From Alphaproteobacteria bacterium (GTDB taxonomy: Bacteria > Pseudomonadota > Alphaproteobacteria > Rhizobiales > BM303), in the NCBI GenBank assembly GCA_024275895.1, contig JAJRYE010000133.1:1-55936 (forward strand): a stretch of DNA of 55,936 nucleotides, read 5' to 3'. Position 1 is the first letter of the stretch. Each line of letters opens with the position of its first letter. Below are positions 23,937 to 32,032 of the stretch, in pieces. The position numbers and the translations under genes were made by a program. The notes under the pieces were generated by a model that was given only the letters and a program-made list of their open reading frames with translations, was not told the origin of the DNA and did no database searches.

Positions 23937-24962
23937 ATGCCAGACACCGCCGCGCCGCGCATCGACTGGGTTGATTACGCCAAGGGGTTTTGCATCATCC
24001 TTGTGGTGATGATGCATTCCACCCTTGGCGTTGAGGCCGCCTTCGGCAAGGAAGGCTGGACCCACGCCTTCGTGGAATTCGCCAAACCGTTCCGCATGCC
24101 GGACTTCTTTTTGATTTCCGGTCTGTTCCTCGCCCGCGTCATCGACCGCAACTGGCGCGAATATTCAGACAAGAAAGTCATTCATTTCGCCTATTTCTAC
24201 ATTCTGTGGCTAAGCATCCAGATTGCCGTCAAAAGCCCGCTTTATATTAATGACCCTTCCCTGATTTTACATCATTACCTTTTTGCCTTCATCCAGCCCT
24301 TCGGCACCATGTGGTTCATCTATTTGCTGCCGATATTCTTTATCGTCACGAAGCTGGCGCGCCGCGTTCCCGCCATTGTGATCTTTTTTCTTGCCGCCGG
24401 GCTTGAAATCGCCCCGATTGAAACCGGCTGGGTGCTCATCGACGAATTTGCCGCCAGATATGTCTATTTCTTCCTTGGTTACCGGGCGGCCAGACATATT
24501 TTCATCATTGCCAAATGGGCCCAGGAGCATGCCGGGCTTGCCCTTGCCGGCCTTGCCCTCTGGGCGCTGGTCAACGGCTTTGCTGTCATGGCGGGCATAT
24601 CGGAGCTTCCCGGCATTTCTCTTGCTCTGGGACTTATCGGGGCCGTGGCTGTTGTTGCGCTTTCGGCTTTGCTGGCAAAACTGCGCCTGATGTCCTTTTT
24701 GCGCTATGCGGGACAAAACTCGATCGTGATCTATCTGGCCTTCTTCCTGCCCATGGCGGCAACGCGAACATTTTTTCTCAAGACAGACCTCATTTCCAAT
24801 ATCGGCACCATAACCCTGATCGTCACCGCCATGGGCGTGATCTTCCCGTTGATCCTGCACGCTCTTGTCAAGCGCAGCCGGACCGGCCTCTTCTTGTTCG
24901 AGCGCCCGGACTGGGCCAGACTCCGGACAAGAAAGCTGCAAAGCGCCGGAACATACGGCTGA
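23937..24962 (+). CDS. Acyltransferase 3 (OafA/YrhL-like) integral membrane protein
   Basis: The 341-residue product has about ten transmembrane helices. Its N-terminus is typical of the acyltransferase 3 family: RIDWVDYAKGFCIILVVMMH with the conserved His in TM1, then PFRMPDFFLISGLFLARVI and GTMWFIYLLPIFFI. These proteins move acetyl or succinyl groups onto cell-surface sugars or lipids. The ATG follows AAAGG by eight bases. It stands alone on the plus strand, divergent from the Met-rich protein gene, so the acceptor cannot be inferred from neighbours. Confidence 0.88.
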   Translation: MPDTAAPRIDWVDYAKGFCIILVVMMHSTLGVEAAFGKEGWTHAFVEFAKPFRMPDFFLISGLFLARVIDRNWREYSDKKVIHFAYFYILWLSIQIAVKSPLYINDPSLILHHYLFAFIQPFGTMWFIYLLPIFFIVTKLARRVPAIVIFFLAAGLEIAPIETGWVLIDEFAARYVYFFLGYRAARHIFIIAKWAQEHAGLALAGLALWALVNGFAVMAGISELPGISLALGLIGAVAVVALSALLAKLRLMSFLRYAGQNSIVIYLAFFLPMAATRTFFLKTDLISNIGTITLIVTAMGVIFPLILHALVKRSRTGLFLFERPDWARLRTRKLQSAGTYG

Positions 24963-25310
24963 AAACGCACGCCTTTGCTGTGACCAAAATGCAACGCCTG
25001 ATATCAAAATCAAAACCCTGCTCTCTCGCCCGGTATCACAAACCCGGATGACACGGCGGTCTCCACCAGCCGATGGACATTTTACAGTTTTAACCTAAGC
25101 TGTTAAAATAAATAATGAATTGCAACAATCTGCAATACAGGACTCCGGACATGCATATCCGGCAAACCTCATTGTACTTTCCCCGGCCCCGTACTCACCC
25201 TGCCGCTCCGCACGTTTCCATAAAAGGGCGGATATGCTATGAACCGGCTGGGCATGTTCGGGTTGCGTACTTTGATAATAAAGGCGCACAGGTCAAATGA
25301 GGGGCTGGAA
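24963..25310. other. Gene-free leader between acyltransferase and FadL genes
   Basis: No gene is visible in these 350 bases. TTTTAAC (25088-25094) and GTTAAAA (25102-25108) form a short inverted repeat in an AT-rich patch, and CCGGA (25145-25149) with TCCGG (25158-25162) flanks a near-symmetric ATGCAT core. Either could be an operator for the downstream porin gene. Confidence 0.4.
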
Positions 25311-26639
25311 ATGGGAACCACACATAAATTGAGACTTTCCGCAGTGTTGCTGGCCGGTGCACTTGCCGTAACCGGCAATCAGGCCATGGCGGCCGGTTTT
25401 GCCATCCGCGAGCAGTCCGCAGCGGGTCTGGGCGCGGCCTTTGCCGGTTCGGCAACGGGCTATGGCGATCTGAGCTCCATGTTCTACAACCCGGCGACCG
25501 TGACCATGAATGAGGGCATTCAGGGTCAGCTGGACAGCTCATTGATCATTCCGTTTTCAAAATCCACCAACGGCGCCGGCTCCTCGGCTCTGGGCGGCGC
25601 CATACTGGACACCTCCACGGGTGTGGGGATTTCAAAAAGCGGCAATATCGGTGTTATCGCCGGTGTCCCCTCCACCTATGCCAGTTACTCACTGAACCAG
25701 AATATGTATTTCGGCCTGAGCATCAACGCCCCGTTCGGACTGAGCACCAAGGCTGATTCCAACTGGATCGGCCGCTATCACGGCGTCGAATCCGCCATTC
25801 AGACGCTCAACGTGAACCCGATCTTCGGCTACAAGTTCAGCCCCGTATTCTCCGTCGCCGTCGGCCCGACCATGCAATACATGCACGCCAAGCTCACAAG
25901 CGCGGTGGACATGCAGACTGCGGCGGGCATTCCCGGCCCGGTGAACGGCGCGTTCGATGGCTTCAACACCACAAAGGGCGATGATATCGGTTTTGGCTTT
26001 ACCGCCGGCGTCCTCTTCACCCCGACCCCGATGACCCGCATCGGTCTGGGCTATCGCTCGGCCGTCAAGCACACCCTCAAGGGCACATCCAGAACGACCG
26101 GCCCGATCGCACCCGTGGCGGCCGCGTTAACCGGCCGGATCACCGGCAAAATTACCACGCCCGAGACGGTGTCCCTCAGCTTCCGCCAGCAGTTGAATGA
26201 TAAATTCGCCCTTCTGGGCACGGCCGAATGGGCCAACTGGAGCCGCTTCAAGGATCTCACCATCAATATCAGCACCGGCGCAAGCTCGGTCACGGTGGAA
26301 AACTGGAAGGACTCGTGGTATTTCGCTCTTGGCGGTGAGTATAAATGGTCGGAAAGCACGACCCTGCGCGCCGGCGCGGCCTATGAGCTCTCAAGCGTGC
26401 CCGATTCAACCCGCACACCGCGCCTGCCCGATAATGACCGCATCTGGCTGTCCACCGGCGCCAGCCACAAGGTCAATGGCTGGCTCGATGTCAATGCGGG
26501 GCTGACTTATATTTTCATCAAGAAAGCGCCGGTCAGTCTTTCCGTCGCCGACCCGACCAATCTGGGCCGCGGCAATCTGAGCGCCACTTTCAAGAACAGC
26601 ATCGCGATTGCCTCGCTCAGCGCCAAAATTCACTTCTGA
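25311..26639 (+). CDS. OmpP1/FadL/TodX-family outer-membrane channel
   Basis: The 442-residue product has a signal peptide ending at QAMA, followed by the mature N-terminus AGFAIREQSAAGLGAAFAGS that forms the plug in FadL proteins. Further motifs are DLSSMFYNPATVT, and the barrel ends with AIASLSAKIHF, whose terminal Phe is the outer-membrane assembly signal. The family takes up long-chain fatty acids or hydrophobic aromatics by lateral diffusion. ATG 25311 is chosen because the signal peptide starts there and GAGGGG precedes it. A strong terminator follows the gene, so it is a single-gene unit. Substrate is unknown. Confidence 0.9.
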   Translation: MGTTHKLRLSAVLLAGALAVTGNQAMAAGFAIREQSAAGLGAAFAGSATGYGDLSSMFYNPATVTMNEGIQGQLDSSLIIPFSKSTNGAGSSALGGAILDTSTGVGISKSGNIGVIAGVPSTYASYSLNQNMYFGLSINAPFGLSTKADSNWIGRYHGVESAIQTLNVNPIFGYKFSPVFSVAVGPTMQYMHAKLTSAVDMQTAAGIPGPVNGAFDGFNTTKGDDIGFGFTAGVLFTPTPMTRIGLGYRSAVKHTLKGTSRTTGPIAPVAAALTGRITGKITTPETVSLSFRQQLNDKFALLGTAEWANWSRFKDLTINISTGASSVTVENWKDSWYFALGGEYKWSESTTLRAGAAYELSSVPDSTRTPRLPDNDRIWLSTGASHKVNGWLDVNAGLTYIFIKKAPVSLSVADPTNLGRGNLSATFKNSIAIASLSAKIHF

Positions 26640-26693
26640 TGCCTGTTGCATAAATCTGCACCGGCGCAAGCTGGAGGGGATGAAGGGGGAAGA

Positions 26694-26722
26694 CGCCGGT
26701 CCTTGACAGGACCGGCGTTTTC
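26694..26722 (+). terminator. Rho-independent terminator of the FadL-type gene
   Basis: CGCCGGTCC (26694-26702) and GGACCGGCG (26709-26717) form a perfect 9-bp stem around the loop TTGACA, followed by TTTTCATTTT. It serves the plus-strand porin gene and lies 44 bases before the converging oxidoreductase operon end. Confidence 0.9.
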
Positions 26723-26765
26723 ATTTTGGCTTGAGCGTGTCGTATTTAATCGGCACCGGAGAAAA

Positions 26766-28400
26766 TCACTCAGGCTCGGGTTCCATCCTGATGGCGCCGC
26801 AGGGGCATTCAGTAGCGCATAACCCGCAGCCCTTGCAAAAATCATAGTCAAAGGCGAACCCCTTGCTGGGGCCGAGCTTTTTCACCGCATTGTCCGGGCA
26901 CATGCCGTAGCAGTTATCGCATTCAAAACAGTTGCCGCAGGAAAGGCAGCGCCGCGCCTCATAAAGCGCATTGGTCTCATCGAGTCCCTGCACCACTTCG
27001 TGAAAGGAACTCTGCCGCCGCGCCATATCCAGTACGCCCTGCACCGAATGGGGCGCATCGGTATAATACCATTTGTTGATATACTCGAACCCCGCCAGCT
27101 CATGGCGCTCGCCCGGCTGCCAGGTCTCGCCATTGACATAGGCATTGATGTGCCGCGCCGCCTGTTTGCCATGCCCGGTGGCGTTGGTCACCGTGCGCTC
27201 GGCCGGTACCATATCGCCGCCGGCAAAAACGCCGCGATAACCGGTCATCATGCGCTCATCCACCTTGACCACGCCGTTGCGGTCGAACTCAACCCCGTCG
27301 AGCTTTTGCAAAAAGCCGCTATCGGTGACCTGCCCCAGCGCCAGAATCAGCGTATCAGCCTCAATTTCCTCAAACTCGCCGGTGGGTTGCGGCCAGCCCT
27401 TCTCGTCCAGCTGCATTTTCTCGATTTTGAAAGTATCATGGTCAATCTCCTTGATGGTGCTGAGCCATTTCACCATCACGCCTTCTTCCAGCGCCTCTTC
27501 CATCTCAAACTCATGCGCCGGCATCTGCTCGCGGTTGCGCCGGTAAACGATCAGCGCCTCTTTGGCCCCCAGACGCTTGGCGGTGCGCGCGGTATCGAGC
27601 GCCGTGTTGCCGCCGCCATAAACGATCACCCGGCGGCCCAGAAGCGGCGGCGGTGCGCCGGCCTCGACATCTTCCAAAACCGAAACCGCATCGAGAATAC
27701 GTCCCGCGTCACGCGCCGGAATTTCCGTGCGCCGCGCCAGATGCGCCCCGATGGCAACGAAAACCGCATTATAGCCATCGCTTTTGAGCAGCTTTTCAAT
27801 ATTTTCGATTTTTTCATTCAGCCGGATATCAACCCCGAGACCGGTAATCCGCTTGATCTCGCCATCTAGAATATCCCGCGGCAAGCGGTATTTCGGAATA
27901 CCGAAACGCATCATCCCCCCGGCCATGGGCCCGGCCTCAAAGATTACCACCTCATGCCCCATCAGACGCAAATGCCAGGCGGCCGAAAGCCCGCTCGGCC
28001 CGGCGCCGATAATCGCAATCCTCTTGCCGGTTTCAGGCGCAGGCTCGGTCACCCAGCCCTTTTTAAGCGCCTCATCGCCCAAAAAGCGTTCAACCGCATG
28101 AATGCCCACCGTGGTATCGATCTGCCCCCGGTTGCACGCATTCTCACAAGGGTGATAGCACACCCGGCCATGAACTCCCGGCATCGGGTTGTCGCGCACC
28201 AGCACCCGCCAGGCGCCTTCATAATCGCCCTCTTCGGCCCTTTGCAGCCAGCCCTGAACATTCTCACCCGCCGGGCAGGCATCATTGCACGGCGGCAGGC
28301 GATGGATATAAACCGGCCGCTGGGTACGCCACGAGCCGGTATGATTGGCCAGGGAAGTGCCGATATCAAGAGTAATGGCAAACGGCTTGTCCATCTTCAC
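26766..28400 (-). CDS. GltD-like FAD/NAD(P)-binding subunit fused to a 2x[4Fe-4S] ferredoxin domain
   Basis: The 544-residue product is a fusion. Residues about 40-110 carry the GltD-type N-terminal iron-sulfur site (CNDACPAGENVQGWL, CYHPCENACNRG). An FAD-binding Rossmann motif (IAIIGAGPSGLSAAWHLR) and an NAD(P) motif (VIVYGGGNTALDTARTA) follow. The C-terminal 80 residues contain CLSCGNCFECDNCYGMCP and CKGCGLCATECPCGA, two [4Fe-4S] clusters. It would pass electrons between NAD(P)H and the alpha-beta-gamma oxidoreductase encoded just upstream. Its start overlaps the beta stop by four bases. The NADH-linked phenylglyoxylate oxidoreductase of Azoarcus has a comparable epsilon subunit and a separate delta ferredoxin. 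Confidence 0.85.
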   Translation of the reverse strand: MKMDKPFAITLDIGTSLANHTGSWRTQRPVYIHRLPPCNDACPAGENVQGWLQRAEEGDYEGAWRVLVRDNPMPGVHGRVCYHPCENACNRGQIDTTVGIHAVERFLGDEALKKGWVTEPAPETGKRIAIIGAGPSGLSAAWHLRLMGHEVVIFEAGPMAGGMMRFGIPKYRLPRDILDGEIKRITGLGVDIRLNEKIENIEKLLKSDGYNAVFVAIGAHLARRTEIPARDAGRILDAVSVLEDVEAGAPPPLLGRRVIVYGGGNTALDTARTAKRLGAKEALIVYRRNREQMPAHEFEMEEALEEGVMVKWLSTIKEIDHDTFKIEKMQLDEKGWPQPTGEFEEIEADTLILALGQVTDSGFLQKLDGVEFDRNGVVKVDERMMTGYRGVFAGGDMVPAERTVTNATGHGKQAARHINAYVNGETWQPGERHELAGFEYINKWYYTDAPHSVQGVLDMARRQSSFHEVVQGLDETNALYEARRCLSCGNCFECDNCYGMCPDNAVKKLGPSKGFAFDYDFCKGCGLCATECPCGAIRMEPEPE

Positions 28401-29389
28401 GCCTCCGCGTCTGTCTTGAGCAGATTGAACCGCCGGATATTACGATCCGCCATGGCCTGTATGGCCGCAAGCGCCTCTTCATCCTTCATCACATGGGCCA
28501 AGCGCCTTTGCGGGCCGAGATACTCGGCAACCGGCCTTTGGCTGCGGATGGGCGTCGCCTTGACAATCTCGCCGTCAACAGCCTCGTAAAGCGGAAACAG
28601 CCCGGTCTCGACCGCCAGCCGCGCCAGCTTGATGGTCTCGCAAGGCTGCGCCCCCCAGCCCAGCGGGCACGGCACATGGATATGCACATAGCGCGCGCCG
28701 GAGATCGACATGGCCCTGGTGATTTTATCTTCAAGGTCATGCAGATCAGCAACGCTTGCCGTCGCCACATAGGGGATTTCATGCGCCATGGCGATCAGCG
28801 CCGGGTTCTTGCCCTGATTAAACGAATTGCCCGGATGCTCACCCACGGCTTGTGTGGTCGCGGTCCTTGCCCCCGGCGGCGTGCGGCTTGAGCGCTGCAC
28901 GCCGGTATTCATATAGGCCTCATTGTCATAGCAGATATAAAGCACATCATCATTGCGCTCGAACATGCCCGACAGGCAGCCAAAGCCGATATCAACCGTG
29001 CCGCCATCGCCGCCCTGGGCGATCACCCTTGTAGCGCTCTTGCCCCTGGCCCTGAGCGCCGCCGCCACCCCGCTCGCCACCGCCGGCGCATTGCCGAACA
29101 GCGAATGTATCCACGGCACCTGCCAGGAGCTTTCCGGGTACGGGGTGGAGAAAACTTCCAGACATCCCGTGGCGTTGACGCAAACCAGATTATCACCGCA
29201 GGCCCGCATCGCCGCATCCACCGCATAGCGCGCCCCCAAAGCCTCGCCGCAGCCCTGACAGGCCCGGTGGCCGGAGGTCAGCGAATTGCTGCGCTCCTGC
29301 GTCGCCTGAACCGTGCGTTTTTCCGGATCAAGCAGCCGGTTGCCAATGGTAAAGGTACCGGTCTGGTAAAACCTGACGCGCTGTGTCAT
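28397..29389 (-). CDS. 2-oxoacid:acceptor oxidoreductase beta subunit (thiamine-diphosphate binding)
   Basis: The 330-residue product has the pyruvate:ferredoxin oxidoreductase beta features: HRACQGCGEALGARYAV with cluster cysteines, the ThDP/Mg motif GGDGGTVDIGFGCLSGMF followed by DNEAYMNTG, and HVPCPLGWG with a further Cys. It catalyses decarboxylation of the 2-oxoacid and holds ThDP and a [4Fe-4S] cluster. The gap to the alpha gene is 17 bases. Substrate (pyruvate, phenylglyoxylate, other aryl 2-oxoacid) is unresolved. Confidence 0.9.
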   Translation of the reverse strand: MTQRVRFYQTGTFTIGNRLLDPEKRTVQATQERSNSLTSGHRACQGCGEALGARYAVDAAMRACGDNLVCVNATGCLEVFSTPYPESSWQVPWIHSLFGNAPAVASGVAAALRARGKSATRVIAQGGDGGTVDIGFGCLSGMFERNDDVLYICYDNEAYMNTGVQRSSRTPPGARTATTQAVGEHPGNSFNQGKNPALIAMAHEIPYVATASVADLHDLEDKITRAMSISGARYVHIHVPCPLGWGAQPCETIKLARLAVETGLFPLYEAVDGEIVKATPIRSQRPVAEYLGPQRRLAHVMKDEEALAAIQAMADRNIRRFNLLKTDAEA

Positions 29390-29406
29390 GCCCTTGCTTT
29401 AAACTC

Positions 29407-30660
29407 CTATCCCAGCTTGTGGCCGACAAGTCCCATTTCCCGCAAAATATTCTCGGCGATGGGGCCACTTCGGCGTTTTTCCTTCATGCGCGCCAGCTCG
29501 CGGTCAATGACCTTGTGGTCAAGATCAAGAAACAGCGGGTCTTCAATCTCGTCCCGCATGGCGCCGTCAAAGGCTTTATGCAGCGAGGCCTTGGGTATCG
29601 GCCGCCCGCCAAGCCCGGCGATGATGGTATAGACCGGCGTCGGCAGGCCGCGCAGCGCCATGCGCACATTGGACGCCACGATCCCGCCCAGCCCCAGCGC
29701 CAGGTCCTTTTCCACCACGATCACCCGCGAAGCCCCGGCCAGCGCCTCACGGATTTGCGCCAGCGGGAAGGGGCGAAACGCGCCGATTTTCACCGATCCG
29801 ATGCAGGCGCCCTGCGCCCGCATGTCATCGACAACATCCTTGATCGTGCCATTGACCGAGCCCAGCGCCACAACCACCGTTTGCGCGTTATCCGTCCTGT
29901 AAGGGGCAACCATCGCGCCGCTGGAGCGGCCAAACTGCGCCCTGAACTCATCCACAAGCTGCGGGATGACCTCAAGCGCCTGCAACTGCTTGTGATGCGA
30001 CAAATAACGCACCTCCATGAAAGCTTCGGGTCCCACCATGGCCCCCATGGTCACCGGCTCGTCCGGATCAAGCATCTGCACCGGCTCGAAAGGCGGCAGA
30101 TAGGCGTCAACCTGCGCCTGGGTGTGGATATCCACCCGCTCATAGGCATGAGTAAGAATAAACCCGTCCATGCACACCATCACCGGAACCGAAAGCTGCT
30201 CGGCGAGGCGAAAGGCGATGATATGCAGATCGACCGCTTCCTGATTGGTCTCGGCGTGAAGCTGTATCCAGCCCGAATCGGCCATGGACATGGAGTCTGA
30301 ATGATCATTCCAGATATTGATCGGCGCCCCGATCGCCCGGTTTCCCACCGTCATTACAATCGGAAAACCCATACCCGAGGCGTTATAAACCGCTTCCGCC
30401 ATGAACAGCAGGCCTTGCGAGGCGGTTGCCGTGTAGGCGCGCGCGCCGGCGGCCGAAGCCCCGATCACACAGCTCAAGGCGGCAAATTCGCTCTCCACAT
30501 TGACAAACTCGCATGCGCCAAGCCCGCCCCTTTTGACGATGGCAGAAAGGTCCTCGACAATATGGGTCTGGGGTGTAATCGGATAGGCGCTGATCACCTG
30601 CGGGCGCGCCAGCGCGACCGCCTCGGCCACAGCCCTTGAACCTTCGATCTGCTTGAGCAT
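29407..30660 (-). CDS. 2-oxoacid:acceptor oxidoreductase alpha subunit
   Basis: The 417-residue product matches the PorA/PadG pyrimidine-binding subunit: EGSRAVAEAVALARPQVISA, YPITPQTHIVEDLS, NVESEFAALSCVIGASAAGA, TATASQGLLFMAEAVY and a C-terminal transketolase-like domain with VVALGSVNGTIKDV. It lies 13 bases after the gamma gene. The operon order gamma-alpha-beta is common for bacterial four-subunit enzymes. The family is oxygen-sensitive in most hosts. Confidence 0.9.
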   Translation of the reverse strand: MLKQIEGSRAVAEAVALARPQVISAYPITPQTHIVEDLSAIVKRGGLGACEFVNVESEFAALSCVIGASAAGARAYTATASQGLLFMAEAVYNASGMGFPIVMTVGNRAIGAPINIWNDHSDSMSMADSGWIQLHAETNQEAVDLHIIAFRLAEQLSVPVMVCMDGFILTHAYERVDIHTQAQVDAYLPPFEPVQMLDPDEPVTMGAMVGPEAFMEVRYLSHHKQLQALEVIPQLVDEFRAQFGRSSGAMVAPYRTDNAQTVVVALGSVNGTIKDVVDDMRAQGACIGSVKIGAFRPFPLAQIREALAGASRVIVVEKDLALGLGGIVASNVRMALRGLPTPVYTIIAGLGGRPIPKASLHKAFDGAMRDEIEDPLFLDLDHKVIDRELARMKEKRRSGPIAENILREMGLVGHKLG

Positions 30661-30673
30661 GGGCGGGTCCTTT

Positions 30674-31237
30674 TTAATTCAGCCGGATGGCATCATAGGC
30701 GGCAGCAGCGGCAGCGGCGTTCTTCTCGCCCACCGGGCCGGGAAACTTCGCCTTGACCGCCTTTTGCAAGGAGGCAAGCTCAACCCGGCGGGTCAGGGCG
30801 CAAAACGCCTCCACCAGCGCGATATTGGCCATCGGCCGCCCGGTAAATTTGAGTGCCCATTCGCTTGCCGCCACGGTGCAGACATGATGCGGGAGAAAAT
30901 TATTGACATATTCATCAATCCCCAGCTGGTCCCAGCGGTGTTTGGTGTTGATGATAAGATAACCGATCCTTGTATCAAGCCCCTGGAACAAATCCACCTG
31001 ATGCAGCAAGGTGGTGTCCTGAACGATCAGGGCGTCCGGCGTCATCACCGGTTCACGCAGCCGGATTTCCTTGTCGTCAATGCGGCAAAAGGCGGTGACC
31101 GGCGCTCCCATGCGCTCGGAACCGAAACTGGGAAAAGCCTGGGCATGCCTTTTTTCTTCAAAGGCGGCGATCGAGAGCACCTCGGCCGCCGTCACAACCC
31201 CTTGTCCGCCGCGCCCGTGAATTCTGATCTGGAACAT
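30674..31237 (-). CDS. 2-oxoacid:acceptor oxidoreductase gamma subunit
   Basis: The 187-residue product is the gamma (CoA-interacting) domain: MFQIRIHGRGGQGVVTAAEV is the typical start, followed by AQAFPSFGSERMGAPVTAF with the conserved GSERRG-like turn and NIALVEAFCAL. It is the first gene of the minus-strand operon; the promoter should be between 31238 and 31425. I see no sigma-54 or FNR box there. Confidence 0.88.
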   Translation of the reverse strand: MFQIRIHGRGGQGVVTAAEVLSIAAFEEKRHAQAFPSFGSERMGAPVTAFCRIDDKEIRLREPVMTPDALIVQDTTLLHQVDLFQGLDTRIGYLIINTKHRWDQLGIDEYVNNFLPHHVCTVAASEWALKFTGRPMANIALVEAFCALTRRVELASLQKAVKAKFPGPVGEKNAAAAAAAYDAIRLN

Positions 31238-31425
31238 ACCCGGCCCTGTCCGTGATTCGCCGTTGCCAAAAAAACCACGGACACGTTATAGCCCTCTTGC
31301 ACCCTTTACAACATGGCACATTGCGGCTGCGACATTTTTCCTGCCGCAACGCCGGACACGCATGCAGCCCGGCGGGCCCGCCACAGGCCCGGCTCCGGGT
31401 GTTTCAACTCTTCGGGTTTTTATGA

Positions 31426-31638
31426 TTATTCGTTGTCAAGCAGCTTGATATTGGCCGCCGCTTCCTTGCCCCGGCTCGGAACGACGTCGAAACTGACTTT
31501 CTGCCCGTCATCGAGTTGACGAATACCGGCCTCCTCAAGAGCGGTAATATGGACAAAGACATCACTGCCCCCCTCATCCGGCGCAATAAATCCATATCCC
31601 TTGGTGGCATTAAACCATTTAACAGTGCCAGTCGCCAT
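31426..31638 (-). CDS. Cold-shock domain protein (CspA family)
   Basis: The 70-residue product is a single OB-fold cold-shock domain: [20 protein letters not shown] contains RNP1 (KGYGFI) and [10 protein letters not shown] contains RNP2. Such proteins bind single-stranded nucleic acid and act as RNA chaperones. GAGGAG lies eight bases before the ATG. It is a single gene divergent from the dctB-like kinase, with a region of about 390 bases between the two starts that must hold both promoters. Confidence 0.95.
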   Translation of the reverse strand: MATGTVKWFNATKGYGFIAPDEGGSDVFVHITALEEAGIRQLDDGQKVSFDVVPSRGKEAAANIKLLDNE

Positions 31639-32032
31639 GAGCTCAGCTCCTCAAAATCATATTGCACTTACCCCCCGCACTCACATGGCGGAAGAGTTGA
31701 GAGTTTCAGAATAGTCCTGCTATTGAGGGTGGTTAAAGAATCCTGCAAAACATAATTGACCAGAAAAAGAGGTCGCCGCTTATTGGTTCTGCTTGTGAAT
31801 TCTGTCCAGCCAGCCTCAAAAGGAGCAGTAACGCAACTCTACTATCGCTTGTATGTGAGTTAAGCTTGATAATCAATGCAATATTTTATTCTGATCTTTC
31901 ATTTATGAAAAACCGCCGGAGCACCGGACTCGCGCGGGGGCAACTTGAGCCCGAGCGCTATCAATGCCAAAATCAAAATACCAGCAGCCCTGTATTTCGC
32001 CATCAACTGAAATCCTGCAGCGAAGAAGCCCA
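31639..32032. other. Divergent promoter region between cold-shock and dctB-like genes
   Basis: These 394 bases hold no gene I can support. The right half is AT-rich, with the 11-base palindrome TTGATAATCAA near 31870. Its half-sites are too close for an FNR site. Both divergent genes must have promoters here, and cold-shock genes usually have a long 5' leader. Confidence 0.4.

Noticed and set aside
24267-25013. 248-codon minus-strand frame over the acyltransferase gene
   Set aside because: It is charged and repetitive with no domain, opposite a clear multi-spanning membrane protein.
27000-30300. Long plus-strand open frames over the oxidoreductase operon
   Set aside because: They show antisense composition (Arg, His, Gln-rich) and no family signature. 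The minus-strand genes are certain.
31868-31880. TTGATAATCAA as an FNR box upstream of the dctB-like gene
   Set aside because: The half-sites are separated by one base instead of four, so an FNR dimer would not fit.
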